From: Vigna angularis
Taxonomy: Eukaryota; Streptophyta; Magnoliopsida; Fabales; Fabaceae
Assembly: GCF_016808095.1 (NCBI RefSeq)
Contig: NC_068970.1
Coordinates: 27,076,501 to 27,140,500 of the forward strand
Direction: 5' to 3'
DNA: 64,000 bases
Below the pieces are notes generated by a model that made no database searches, was not told where the DNA came from, and saw nothing but the letters and a program-made list of their open reading frames with translations. Shown piece after piece: positions 50,222-61,890 of this stretch (positions are counted from its first letter, which is position 1; each line of letters begins with the position of its first letter). A program made the position numbers and the translations under genes.

Positions 50222-50608
50222 GAATACAAGTAGGCACGTCCCAGCGTGCCCGATGGGTTACAACTTGACAGATCATCTCCGGCAATCAAGCCACTTACGC
50301 ACAGACCAAACCAAACAACATCATGACTTGTTGTGTTACCGTGTTGCTTCGTTTGCTGTGTCTGTCATATATCATATGCTTGTCTTCGACTCTTGTGGAC
50401 AAATTTAAAACGCTAAGTCATTACAAAATCATTTGTTAGTTTTACGTTAATCTTCCTTTTTAAAATTCTTAAGAAAATCATTTACTTTTTCTATTTAACA
50501 TTTTATGTTAAAACCCTGCTGTAAAGTGTAAAAACAAGTAAAATAAAATATCAAAACTATATATAGTGGCCAGATATAAGATACTTGTGATTTAATTCAA
50601 AAAAGAAA

Positions 50609-50681
50609 TGGAGATGCAGGGGATCGAACCCTGTACCTCTCGCATGCAAAGCGAGCGCTCTACCATTTGAGCTACATCCCC
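50609..50681 (-). tRNA. tRNA-Ala(TGC): tRNA-Ala (anticodon TGC), arm 1 copy
   Basis: The 73-nt cloverleaf read on the minus strand has a 7-bp acceptor stem GGGGATG/CATCTCC containing the G3:U70 wobble pair, the main alanine identity element. D arm: 'tagctcaaatggtagagc'. Anticodon stem-loop: tcgct-tTGCatg-cgaga, giving UGC. T arm: cagggTTCGATccctg. Discriminator: A. CCA is not encoded. There is no intron. It lies about 480 bp upstream of the protease gene. Confidence 0.97.
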
Positions 50682-50699
50682 CTTGTATAATACTCTATG

Positions 50700-51237
50700 A
50701 CATCAATTAATACTTTATATTATTCATTATATACTTCCACTAGTTTAACAAACAAATTTTGTATTTATTTCTTATGAGTTATTTTATAATTCAATTATAT
50801 TGGTTTTAACTAGTAAAACAACTTGTTTACTTATAATTTATAATTCTTTATAATTTTTTTTTAGAAAATTAAATTTGTAGATTTAAAAGTTTGTTTAAAT
50901 TAATATATGATCTACTAAGAAAATATCTTTTATTTTTAAAATTACTTTTAAGTATGAATTTGAAATTATTTGAGAATTTTTATTTTTTATTCATTAGTAG
51001 AATGACAAAAAACAAATTACTGATTTTCATCAACAAATTCATTCATGAGACAATCATAATATTGTATTGAAAATGTATTTTCTTTGTCACTTTTTATCTC
51101 CTAATCCATTTAATATTTCATTTAGTGATACAAATTCGATATATTGATCCATTTTTTTGAGATGAATGTAACCAGTTTAGAGATAAATGAAGACCTTAGT
51201 ACTGATGCAAATTAACTCTAGAATGGAGTGCAAACAT
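50700..51237. other. AT-rich spacer in arm 1 between the tRNA and LTR remnants
   Basis: No gene or repeat recognised. The same sequence in inverse order is 61891-62428. Confidence 0.5.
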
Positions 51238-51486
51238 ATTACAATAAATACAAACAATGTAAGGACTAAGGAAGAGAAGAATCCACACAAGAATCTATAT
51301 TGGTTCACCTTCACTTGAGGTTACTCGAGTCTCTTAAGCCATATGCTTAAGAAATACATTAATAAAAAAAAAAACCTTTGACAAGCATAAGTATCAACCA
51401 CTCTTGGATACAAGAAGTATCAACCTTTCCAAGTATAACGAGTTTTTCTTCTCTAGGAACACAATGAAGATCATAATATTGGTACT
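51238..51486 (-). mobile_element. Copia-type LTR remnant, arm 1 outer
   Basis: The block 'acaatgtaaggactaagga ... cttcacttgagg ... gtctcttaagccat' recurs, diverged, at 52930-53110 on the other side of the gypsy LTR. It resembles the U5 end of copia LTRs. The arm 2 counterpart is 61642-61890. Confidence 0.5.
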
Positions 51487-52857
51487 GTTGAGACTTTGGT
51501 AAGTGTATCAAATCGTTCATGTAATAAACCGGTAAGACCGGATATCGTTTCCCAAGAGACTCGTGTCACCAAACATTCGTATAATTTCTAACTAACTTAG
51601 ACAAAGAATGATTCCATAATTTGGGTTTTAGTGCAATTAAAGTAAATATAAGACAAGAATGATAAAAATGAACTTTGGTAACTCAAACACTTAGGAATGG
51701 AAAGATTAGAGATGATATGGAATGGTATTGTTTGGAGTATGATTTCACCTACTTCACTCTTATGCATGGTAATTCACTTTCTCTTCATTAAAATGCAATT
51801 GTCAATCTACAAATTTACTCAAACACAATCCCTTGGTAGAGAGAGCCTAGACTTTCTTATTAGATTTAAATCCCTTGGAAAACCTAGCAATTGTTTTCGC
51901 ATTGAGTTTTGAGATTAACAACAACCAAAGGTCCTAACTCTATTCCTAAATACAATTTCCTTTAGGTGTTTAATCCAGTTCCAGATTCACACAATATTTT
52001 CCAATATTAAGCAAACCTTAAAATCATGTCATGGTTGATTACATCATAACAAGCTTTAAGTAAAGGAAGTAAACACTAACCATCAATGAAAGATGCATAT
52101 AATCATTCAAAACATTGTAGTTTACATAAGAGATTCGTGGTTACATCAATCCCCAACAATAAATGAAACTAGCTCTCCATGAATGGAGAGCTTAAGCTTA
52201 TAACAATGGTGGAAATGGAAGAAGGGAGAAAACCCAAAGAAGAAGAAGGATTGTTCCCACAGCTCCTAGGTCGCCTTCAAGTGCTCCAACAGAGAGAAAT
52301 CGGGTTCAGGTTCCCAAAGATCCAAATCCCTTCGCGTTTCAGCCCTACATAGACCAAATTTGCCACATCAACGTCACCACCGCTCAGTTGCACCCCAGCT
52401 ACAAAATTCCAGTGGCAGAGCGTTCAGCTGCACCCCAACTGCAACCTAGTGGCAACATTCCAGAGACTAAGCGCTTAGCTGCACGCCAGCTACACCCTAG
52501 CGGTAGATTCCAGAGAGCAAGCGCTCAGCTGCAGGCCAGCTGCACCCTAGCTACAACAAGCCGAGATGAATGAGGTTCAACTGCACCCCAGCTACAGGTG
52601 TCATGTTTAATGTTCTTCTTTTCACACTTCTTCTTGTTTCTATGGGTCTTTGATTCTTTGGATTGACACACAAGCTTCATGTGAATGATCTAAACATAGT
52701 AAAAAGTGAGGATTAGTAATAAAATTGAATCAATACAACTCAACATGTAACTACTTAGAAACACAATAAATTGAGGCATAAAGAAGGTAGAAAGCTAAGA
52801 AAGAGTTGATTTTGTTTACTTATTCATAATAGAAATATATGTAAAATTCAACATTAT
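51487..52857 (-). mobile_element. Solo gypsy LTR (Athila/Tat-like), arm 1 copy
   Basis: On the minus strand it starts TGATAATGTTGAA and ends ...AAGTCTCAACA. The flanks (minus strand) are GTTCC and GTACC, an almost perfect 5-bp target duplication (4 of 5). No internal domain is present, so recombination between two LTRs has removed the body. A GC-rich patch (52382-52600) repeats 'cagctgcaccccagctac' variants about seven times. The partner is 60271-61641. Confidence 0.8.
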
Positions 52858-53140
52858 CAGGAACAAAGTGACTTTAGAAGGAGGAGTGAATAGATCTTGT
52901 AGACATTTAAAATTATTTTCTCATAGACTTATTACAAAAAATACAATTAATGTAAGGAGTAAAGAAGATAATATTGCACTTCACCTCTACTTGAGACTAC
53001 GTCCAGTTTCTTAAGTCATCTTCTTAAGAAAATAACTAAGAAACACTCATACGCTATCATTAACATTATTCAGTTATCACTACTTAACCAAGACAACTTC
53101 AATATTTTCAAGTTAGTAGTTAACAAACTATATAGGTTAA
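52858..53140 (-). mobile_element. Copia-type LTR remnant, arm 1 inner
   Basis: It starts with 'ggaggagtgaatagatctt', resembling copia U5 boundaries ('ggagggtgaattgg' in the spacer LTR at 54605). It is a diverged copy of 51238-51486, so the gypsy LTR sits between two related copia LTR pieces. Confidence 0.5.
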
Positions 53141-53149
53141 GTTAATCCT

Positions 53150-53508
53150 GAGTTGTATCCCAACGATATAGAATTGATTTTCTGGATTTTTATGAAATTT
53201 TATACAAAAGGTTAGTAAACCACAATACAAATAATAAAAGATAAAAGTAAAGATCTAACCTATTAGAATTAATAAATAAGATTGATATGAAAAAAGTATA
53301 AATGTGAATTTGATAAGAATAAATGAAATAACAACTTAAGAAAAGACTTTAAAACAATTCTAGTAAAACATATTAATTCCATAACTTTTCCCATATATAT
53401 TCATCATCAATTATCTACAGATTTTTTATTTCAAATTAATTATAGTAAATTCTTAATTAATTGGAGTTCTCACTATTAACCAAAGTATATTCTGTTAACT
53501 CCTAACTT
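53150..53508 (-). mobile_element. Gypsy LTR/5' leader fragment with duplicated segment
   Basis: On the minus strand 'gttgggatacaactcagg' resembles LTR-leader sequence of legume gypsy elements. Its 53243-53508 part recurs at 54296-54560 in the same orientation with about half a dozen mismatches. The two copies enclose the GC-rich block 53509-54293. Confidence 0.45.
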
Positions 53509-53785
53509 TTCAATGTGATCGGTCCTTTTAAATTCCAAGTAACACACCCATCCATTTTCGGTTCAGTTCAAGGGAACATTCTTGTTCTATGATCCTAATT
53601 CCTTGGTGAATCCTCATATGACAACGTGATCGCCAAATTGAACTTAGTGATCTAACGAACTTGCAGACGAACTTTGCGATCCATGGAGATGGAAGAAGGA
53701 TTGTCGTTTCCTTCTTTTTGTTCTTGGTCCCTGGCATTGATGGAAGTAGTCAGTCGAAAGGAGTAAGCAATAAAAATGTAGCATT

Positions 53786-53816
<31 letters not shown>

Positions 53817-54295
53817 AGAGAATGACCTAGTTTGGGTTTGAAGGAAGGAGAGAGCGGAGAGGGGCAGAGGCAACCGGTGATGTAGAGGGTGCAGCGGAGA
53901 GAGCGAGGGAAGAATTTATCTGAGATGGGTTTTGTAAGAATAAGTGGAAGTGGAGGGATGGGCACACACTTTATTAAATTTCCCTAAATATTCTTCCCTT
54001 CCATGGCTCAACCACATCTCCTTATCATCAACACTACAACTGGTGTCCCGAGAAGACATCAGGGGATGGGATGGAAGCTACATTTATTCTAAATTTTCAT
54101 TATAAATATTCCTACCACATAAATATATGCTTCTAATATTAAATATTCCTCCCACGAGTCATCGTCGTCTTCTTGGTGGTGTAGTTGTTGGCAATCAGAG
54201 AGAAGATAAAAGTGAAGGGGGTGTTAGGTGATTTAGGATTTTTAAAAATGTAAATAAAGTTAAATGATAAAAATTAAATTAACAGGATATTTTTA
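53509..54295. other. GC-rich block at the inner end of arm 1, flanked by 265-bp direct repeats
   Basis: It contains a GA microsatellite (about 53786-53812, about 27 bp; about 53 bp in the other arm) and an open minus-strand frame at 53528-53737 (MPGTKNKKKETTILLPSPWI start) that I cannot assign. It might be a captured 5' exon with its UTR. The homology between the two inverted-repeat arms ends at 54294. Confidence 0.5.
53786..53812 (+). repeat. (GA)n microsatellite, arm 1
   Basis: About 13 GA units. The inverted counterpart at 59290-59342 has about 26 CT units, the largest difference between the arms. Confidence 0.95.
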
Positions 54296-54560
54296 AAAGT
54301 AAAGATCTAACCTATTAGAATTAATAAATAAGATTGATATGAAAAAAGTATAAATGTGAATTTGATAAGAATAAATGAAATAACAACTTAAGAAAAGACT
54401 TTAAAACAATTCTAGTAAAACATATTAATTCCATAACTTTTCCCAAATATATTCATCATCAATTATCTATAGATTTTTTATTTCAAATTAATTATAGTAA
54501 ATTCTTAATTAATTGGCGTTCTCACTATTAACCAAAGTATATTCTTTTAATTACTAACTA
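54296..54560 (-). repeat. Second copy of the 265-bp direct repeat at the inverted-repeat boundary
   Basis: Matches 53243-53508 with several substitutions. It begins within one or two bases of the point where homology to the other arm stops. Confidence 0.85.
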
Positions 54561-54569
54561 AGTATTGTC

Positions 54570-55230
54570 AAAGGATGCAGCAAAATGATTAGCGTGAACA
54601 ACAAACCAAGAGGAGGGTGAATTGGTTTCTAATCGCAAATCGTGCCTTTAAATATTTTCTCTTTTAATTTAAATTCCTTAACGATAAATTAAAACAAATA
54701 AGAGAATAAGGGAGAGAGAAAATTGCACAGGTGCTTTTATACTAGTTCAGATTACAAAGATCCTAGGTCCAATTGTTAATCTCAAATGAGAGTTAATGAT
54801 CCACTACCACAAACCAACAAACTGTTACAATCATAAAGAAAATAAACAAGTTTAAGGTTAGAACACTTCTCCTTTTATCCCAAGAGATGAAACTCACTTC
54901 CCTTGAAATCCATAAGGGATGAACACCTCTTCTGAATGTTTCACGAAGGATGAGCACCTCCTTTGAATCTTCACAAAGGATGACAGACTTTAACTCATCA
55001 ACAACAATAGCACTCAAGTTCTCAAAGCCACAACACAAGGGTTACACAAACCCTAGAACACACTTATCACAACACACAACAAAACAGATAAGCTTTTAAA
55101 AATTTACGTTTTTCGTTATTTTAGAATGAGAGTCTCAATCCAATATATAGAGATCTCACTCAAGGATACCTTCGAAAATTCGTTGTCAGCTCAATCAAGT
55201 TTTATATAAAAAGACCTACTAGAAGCAGAA
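54570..55230 (-). mobile_element. Copia-type LTR in the inverted-repeat spacer
   Basis: Related to 9321-9955 on the opposite strand. The shared block translates as FENL...EDSKEVLILRETFR..VHPLW, and the ends 'gttcacgctaatcatttt' and 'ctatatattgg' (TATA-like, about 55143) are shared. No internal coding region adjoins it. Confidence 0.6.
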
Positions 55231-55894
55231 AAGAAAGCATTAACAATTAATTTTTGTGCAATTGTCATCCACCACATCCCTCACCTTCTTTCCACCTTTC
55301 TTACTTTTTCTTTCATTCATTATGTCTTTCATCCATCTATGGAGGACTAAGCTTCTAGAGTTGGTTCCATTATAATTTTATTATGGATTCTAAGGTTAGA
55401 TTAAAATAATGTTTTCGTTCTTTTGATTATTGTTTTGGGTTTTCATATATTTATGTCTTTTATCTCTAAATCCCATAAAAAGTAATGATTTTTACATCAT
55501 AGATAATCAACAAGGTGTTTTGATCTATATGCATGTTGATTATATGAGTCTAATTGTTTAATTTTAATTGAGAATATATATTGATTAAAGTTACAAATTT
55601 TCATGTGATTAAATGACTATTTGTTACCAATTGAGAATGTACTTTGATTAGTAGTAAAAACTTTAACAATAATTAATTAAGAATGTACTTTGATTAATAA
55701 ACATTTTACTTAGTTAGGAAGTACAAGAATATACACGATTAAGCATAATAGAATTTCGTTGAGAATGTATTTATTTGTTATAATTTTTAAATTTATTCTA
55801 TTTACTATGTTTTGAATTATGCCTCCTTGATAACTCTCAAATTTTCCCTATTTTTCTTAGGTAAGAAGTTATTTTAAGATCTTTTAGTTTCTAA
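55231..55894. other. AT-rich spacer DNA left of the small CACTA
   Basis: No gene. The phrase 'gagaatgtactttgattaa' recurs three times at about 55570-55700, in poorly preserved tandem copies of about 50-60 bp. Confidence 0.45.
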
Positions 55895-56931
55895 CACTAG
55901 TGTAACGAAAGGATATTGCCTTAGTTGTTTTGGCTTTATGACAGCAGTTGTAGAACCGAGGTATATTCATGTGAGGTAAAAAGTTGAGACTTTTTGCCTC
56001 AGTTCAAAAAACCTGAAGCTATCAAGCAAAAAAAAAAATTAGGTCTATTGTCTCTGTTGGATCTAGAACCGAGACAATAGACCATTTTTTGCCTCGATTT
56101 TTACCAGAACCGCTGTCTAAAGTGTGTTTTTTTTTTAAAAAATGATCGTTTCTGTAATCATTTCAGATCTGCACACAAACACTGTCCAGAAACACTACAC
56201 ACAAAACGCAAAACACTATCCAAAAACACAAAAACAAACACATATATAAACAGATCTGCACACAAATCACTGTCTAGAAAATGTTGTTTTCTATTTATTG
56301 AGAAACAAAAAAGTGAAACGTCCAGAAAACACTGCACACAAAACGTTGTCCAACAAACAACCAAACGAAAACATGAAAACCCTAAAACGGATCTAACCTT
56401 GAAGGTGAGTTTGAGGTTGAAACAAAACGAAATGAACATCCCAAAGCGTTTATTCGAATAACACCTATGCACAAAATCAATCGGTCAAATTGAAATAAAA
56501 TTATTTCTAAGCACTTAATCGACAAAAAATGAAAGAAAAATTAGAAGAAATGTTAAAGATGGTGGTCACGAAATCGAAGACGAGAGAGAGCGGCGCACAA
56601 GATGGTTTTTGTCCAAAAATGCCTATGTTCGCAAATTTTAAACATAAACGCATGCTATTACCTCGGTTTTTTTTAACCGAGGCAGTAAGTCTCTACCTCC
56701 TCGGTTCTATAAAGAACCGCTGCCTAAACTCTATAAAAAAAAAATCAGTTATTTTATGCCTTGGTTCTCTAAACATTCGAGGTCGTAGACCCCTTTAGGC
56801 ATCGGTTCTTTTTGAACTGAGGCATATACGTTTGCGATAATTACAAAAATGTCACCCCGTCATTTTATGCTTCGGTTGCGACAAAATCGATGTCAAATGG
56901 GCGAGTTAAAATTCTTATTTTTATACTAGTG
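55895..56931. mobile_element. Complete non-autonomous CACTA element, 1037 bp
   Basis: Left terminus CACTAGTGTAACG; right terminus ...TTTTTATACTAGTG; target duplication TAA at 55892-55894 and 56932-56934. Subterminal repeats (A)ACCGAGG / CCTCGGTT occur at 55925-56115 and 56660-56890, the same motif as the 37.5-48.7 kb elements, so it is the same mobilising family. The interior (56150-56640) is non-coding and has 'cagatctgcacacaaa' repeated. It lies near the centre of the spacer between the two arms. Confidence 0.88.
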
Positions 56932-56934
56932 TAA

Positions 56935-57283
56935 TTTTGTAGAATTAGGATAGTTTAGAATTTTTGCTTTAATTTTAGAGTTTTATATAAATATTGTTAA
57001 TTTTTGTGTTTTTAGATAATAAATAGTAAATAGTGTTTTGCTCTTTTCTTTAAATGTCAATTTAAAACTATTTTTTTAGAGTTTTGCTATTATAGGATTT
57101 TTTTGTATTTCCTTTTGATTAATCCTTGCCTATTTCTTTCTTTTTCCAGGAAGACCCCTAGTCAAAGGGGCCAAAAAATTGGTCAAACAGATTAAGGTTG
57201 GTGTTGAATTGGGCCGAATTGAAATAGGCCAGTGCAGATTTGAAAAAACTTTATTTTGGGCCATCTACATTAGGCGGAAGCCT
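56935..57283. other. Spacer DNA between the CACTA and the MULE
   Basis: AT-rich. Around 57148-57240 'aagacccctagtcaaa' and 'gggccaaa' occur. No gene is recognised. Confidence 0.4.
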
Positions 57284-57292
57284 TTATTGAAA

Positions 57293-58721
57293 GGGTGTTG
57301 CTCCCTCCACCTCCCCATTCCTGTTTTATCCCTCCCTCCACCTACTTATTCCTGTTTTACCCTTCAGTACAATTTAATTTTTAGGATTAATATTTTTTAA
57401 CTTCTACCCACTTCAATCCTGTACATGAATGTGATGGTCTCGTTTATGCTTAACCAATAAGCATTTGTTATTGACAGTTACGTTGTTTCTTTCTCTCTTC
57501 GATCTCACCACCTAAACAACACAACCATTTTAATGGTGGACCCATGTTTCTATGTTTCATTTTCTTCTGTCTCTCTCTGTTTTTTATGCTTCTTTTCATT
57601 ATTGTATCTTTTGAACTTTCTGATTGTTTATTTTACCCACACCAACGTACGAAGAGTTATGCAATCTCACATAAAAAAATATTGATACATGAGGAAGAAA
57701 TATATGTCGGAATGTGTCAGAAAAAATATTCTGGAGGATAGTTAATTTTATAAAAAGGTTGAAACATTTTATATAATCATTTAAATAAAAAATTAAAATA
57801 TTGAAATTTTAAAACTTTAATAGAGGAATTTGATCATTTAAATTTAGAAAATTTTAAATTATAATTAAATAGTAAGAATTTTGAACTTTTAAATTTTTTT
57901 TAATTAATTCATGTATACATTTTTCATTTTTTTTATTTCATTATCGTTTTGCAATTGAGATACAAATACTTTAACATATTTTACTAACAATAATGAATAT
58001 TTCTCTCATGTTAATAATCGTTTTAAAATTTTTTTAATTAATTCATGTATACATTTTTCTTTTTTTTATTTCGTTATCATTTTGCAATTGAGATACAAAT
58101 ACTTTAACATATTTTACTAACAATAATGAATATTTCTCTCAACTTAACAATCGATTGTGGTTAATTTCCAGATTTATTTTGCAATCATTTTTTTTACCAA
58201 CATTAATGATATATGTTTCCATTGATGTCATTTTTAGAATTTTTTATCAATGTCAATAAAATTATTTTTTTAAGATGTTAGCCATAAATTATTCATTATT
58301 GTTAGTCATAAAATATTCATTATCTTCGCCGCCGAATGACCACTGCAAACACCCCGTCTCGCCGCACCACGAAAAGTCACACCACCGCACCACGAAACCA
58401 AACGGATATGGAGACAGGAATATGAAGAAGAACCAAACAGATATGGAGAAGAGAAGTAAGAATTGGGAGATGAGAAGAAACAGATCCGGTGAGAGTTGGA
58501 GGGGTGGGAATGTGGAAAGAGAGAAAGTGAGACTTTGGATAGTGGGGGGTGGGACTGTGCAATGAAGATGGGTGAGTAAAAATAGGTAGGAATTTAGGGT
58601 TTCAGAATAAAGTAAATAAATAGGGTTAAAAGTAAAAAATACTACTTTTGTAATTAAATTTTTTTTGTAAAGGGTTGGGGATATGGAGGGAGAAGGGGTG
58701 GTGGTGGAGGGAGCAACACCC
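57293..58721. mobile_element. Complete non-autonomous MULE, 1429 bp
   Basis: The termini GGGTGTTGCTCCCTCCACC and its inverted counterpart are flanked by a perfect 9-bp duplication TTATTGAAA (57284-57292 and 58722-58730), which identifies a Mutator-type insertion. There is no transposase. The interior has a two-unit tandem repeat of about 134 bp (57895-58160) and a GC-rich segment (58325-58560), open on both strands, whose origin I cannot recognise. Confidence 0.9.
57895..58160 (+). repeat. Tandem repeat of about 134 bp, two units, inside the MULE
   Basis: 'taattaattcatgtatacat' and the following about 110 bp occur at 57901 and 58035 with few differences. Confidence 0.9.
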
Positions 58722-58809
58722 TTATTGAAATAGAGCATTTTGTTTAGGAGAGTTCCTCCCTCCACCACCCTAAGTGCTCCCTACACGTCTTCACCATATT
58801 TTTTATTCC

Positions 58810-59285
58810 AAAAATATCCTGTTAATTTAATTTTTATCATTTAACTTTATTTACATTTTTAAAAATCCTAAATCACCTAACACCCCCTTCACTTTTATCT
58901 TCTCTCTGATTGCCAACAACTACACCACCAAGAAGACGACGATGACTCGTGGGAGGAATATTTAATATTAGAAGCATATATTTATGTGGTAGGAATATTT
59001 ATAATGAAAATTTAGAATAAATGTAGCTTCCATCCCATCCCCTGATGTCTTCTCGGGACACCAGTTGTAGTGTTGATGATAAGGAGATGTGGTTGAGCCA
59101 TGGAAGGGAAGAATATTTAGGGAAATTTAATAAAGTGTGTGCCCATCCCTCCACTTCCACTTATTCTTACAAAACCCATCTCAGATATATTATTCCCTCG
59201 CTCTCTCCGCTGCACCCTCTACATCACCGGTTGCCTCTGCCCCTCTCCGCTCTCTCCTTCCTTCAAACCCAAACTAGGTCATTCT

Positions 59286-59343
<58 letters not shown>

Positions 59344-59620
59344 ATGCTACATTTTTATTGCTTACTCCTTCCGACTGACTACTTCCATCAATGCCAGGGA
59401 CCAAGAACAAAAAGAAGGAAACGACAATCCTTCTTCCATCTCCATGGATCGCAAAGTTCGTCTGCAAGTTCGTTAGATCACTAAGTTCAGTTTGGCGATC
59501 ACGTTGTCATATGAGGATTCACCAAGGAATTAGGATCATAGAACAAGAATGTTCCCTTGAACTGAACCGAAAATGGATGGGTGTGTTACTTGGAATTTAA
59601 AAGGACCGATCACATTGAAA
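58810..59620. other. GC-rich block at the inner end of arm 2
   Basis: Counterpart of 53509-54294, including the open plus-strand frame 59391-59600 (start MPGTKNKKKETT) of unknown nature. Only one copy of the 265-bp direct repeat (about 59620-59885) is present on this side. Confidence 0.5.
59290..59342 (+). repeat. (CT)n microsatellite, arm 2
   Basis: About 26 CT units, twice the length of the arm 1 counterpart. Confidence 0.95.
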
Positions 59621-60270
59621 AGTTAGGAGTTAACAGAATATACTTTGGTTAATAGTGAGAACTCCAATTAATTAAGAATTTACTATAATTAATTTGAAAT
59701 AAAAAATCTGTAGATAATTGATGATGAATATATATGGGAAAAGTTATGGAATTAATATGTTTTACTAGAATTGTTTTAAAGTCTTTTCTTAAGTTGTTAT
59801 TTCATTTATTCTTATCAAATTCACATTTATACTTTTTTCATATCAATCTTATTTATTAATTCTAATAGGTTAGATCTTTACTTTTATCTTTTATTATTTG
59901 TATTGTGGTTTACTAACCTTTTGTATAAAATTTCATAAAAATCCAGAAAATCAATTCTATATCGTTGGGATACAACTCAGGATTAACTTAACCTATATAG
60001 TTTGTTAACTACTAACTTGAAAATATTGAAGTTGTCTTGGTTAAGTAGTGATAACTGAATAATGTTAATGATAGCGTATGAGTGTTTCTTAGTTAGTTTC
60101 TTAAGAAGATGACTTAAGAAACTGGACGTAGTCTCAAGTAGAGGTGAAGTGCAATATTATCTTCTTTACTCCTTACATTAATTGTATTTTTTGTAATAAG
60201 TCTATGAGAAAATAATTTTAAATGTCTACAAGATCTATTCACTCCTCCTTCTAAAGTCACTTTGTTCCTG
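59621..60270 (+). mobile_element. Gypsy leader and copia LTR remnants, arm 2
   Basis: Inverted counterpart of 52858-53508. It holds the 265-bp segment, the 'gttgggatacaactcagg' leader-like sequence and the inner copia LTR remnant. Confidence 0.5.
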
Positions 60271-61641
60271 ATAATGTTGAATTTTACATATATTTCTATT
60301 ATGAATAAGTAAACAAAATCAACTCTTTCTTAGCTTTCTACCTTCTTTATGCCTCAATTTATTGTGTTTCTAAGTAGTTACATGTTGAGTTGTATTGATT
60401 CAATTTTATTACTAATCCTCACTTTTTACTATGTTTAGATCATTCACATGAAGCTTGTGTGTCAATCCAAAGAATCAAAGACCCATAGAAACAAGAAGAA
60501 GTGTGAAAAGAAGAACATTAAACATGACACCTGTAGCTGGGGTGCAGTTGAACCTCATTCATCTCGGCTTGTTGTAGCTAGGGTGCAGCTGGCCTGCAGC
60601 TGAGCGCTTGCTCTCTGGAATCTACCGCTAGGGTGTAGCTGGCGTGCAGCTAAGCGCTTACTCTCTGGAATGTTGCCACTAGGTTGCAGTTGGGGTGCAG
60701 CTGAACGCTCTGCCACTGGAATTTTGTAGCTGGGGTGCAACTGAGCGGTGGTGACGTTGATGTGGCAAATTTGGTCTATGTAGGGCTGAAACGCGAAGGG
60801 ATTTGGATCTTTGGGAACCTGAACCCGATTTCTCTCTGTTGGAGCACTTGAAGGCGACCTAGGAGCTGTGGGAACAATCCTTCTTCTTCTTTGGGTTTTC
60901 TCCCTTCTTCCATTTCCACCATTGTTATAAGCTTAAGCTCTCCATTCATGGAGAGCTAGTTTCATTTATTGTTGGGGATTGATGTAACCACGAATCTCTT
61001 ATGTAAACTACAATGTTTTGAATGATTATATGCATCTTTCATTGATGGTTAGTGTTTACTTCCTTTACTTAAAGCTTGTTATGATGTAATCAACCATGAC
61101 ATGATTTTAAGGTTTGCTTAATATTGGAAAATATTGTGTGAATCTGGAACTGGATTAAACACCTAAAGGAAATTGTATTTAGGAATAGAGTTAGGACCTT
61201 TGGTTGTTGTTAATCTCAAAACTCAATGCGAAAACAATTGCTAGGTTTTCCAAGGGATTTAAATCTAATAAAAAAGTCTAGGCTCTCTCTACCAAGGGAT
61301 TGTGTTTGAGTAAATTTGTAGATTGACAATTGCATTTTAATGAAGAGAAAGTGAATTACCATGCATAAGAGTGAAGTAGGTGAAATCATACTCCAAACAA
61401 TACCATTCCATATCATCTCTAATCTTTCCATTCCTAAGTGTTTGAGTTACCAAAGTTCATTTTTACCATTCTTGTCTTATATTTACTTTAATTGCACTAA
61501 AACCCAAATTATGGAATCATTCTTTGTCTAAGTTAGTTAGAAATTATACGAATGTTTGGTGACACGAGTCTCTTGGGAAACGATATCCGGTCTTACCGGT
61601 TTATTACATGAACGATTTGATACACTTACCAAAGTCTCAAC
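60271..61641 (+). mobile_element. Solo gypsy LTR (Athila/Tat-like), arm 2 copy
   Basis: It starts TGATAATGTTGAA at 60271 and ends ...AAGTCTCAACA at 61641. Flanks are GTTCC and GTACC (4 of 5 match). The GC-rich repeat patch at 60535-60745 has 'gtagctggggtgcagctg' variants. The same insertion is in arm 1, so it predates the inverted duplication. Confidence 0.8.
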
Positions 61642-61890
61642 AGTACCAATATTATGATCTTCATTGTGTTCCTAGAGAAGAAAAACTCGTTATACTTGGA
61701 AAGGTTGATACTTCTTGTATCCAAGAGTGGTTGATACTTATGCTTGTCAAAGGTTTTTTTTTTTATTAATGTATTTCTTAAGCATATGGCTTAAGAGACT
61801 CGAGTAACCTCAAGTGAAGGTGAACCAATATAGATTCTTGTGTGGATTCTTCTCTTCCTTAGTCCTTACATTGTTTGTATTTATTGTAAT
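61642..61890 (+). mobile_element. Copia-type LTR remnant, arm 2 outer
   Basis: Inverted counterpart of 51238-51486, with the same diverged similarity to the remnant at about 60020-60200. Confidence 0.5.

Larger units (their letters stand above)
49128..54294. repeat. Arm 1 of a giant inverted repeat (5.2 kb or more)
   Basis: This arm is the reverse complement of 58810-64000. Coordinates map as x + y = 113128 over the protease/tRNA/LTR part; the sum changes to 113104 past a GA/CT microsatellite of different length. By eye there are only about ten substitutions plus the microsatellite difference over about 5.2 kb. Contents: protease gene, tRNA-Ala, solo gypsy LTR, copia LTR remnants and an unidentified GC-rich block. 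The true outer limit may lie left of 49128, because the partner arm runs off the window. Confidence 0.95.

Noticed and set aside
58289..58768. 159-codon minus-strand frame spanning the right end of the spacer MULE
   Set aside because: It crosses the transposon terminus and target duplication and is low-complexity Ser/Pro/Phe-rich, so it is a chance frame.
59045..59378. Open frames across the CT microsatellite encoding Ser-Leu runs
   Set aside because: Microsatellites stay open in several frames by nature; there is no evidence of coding.
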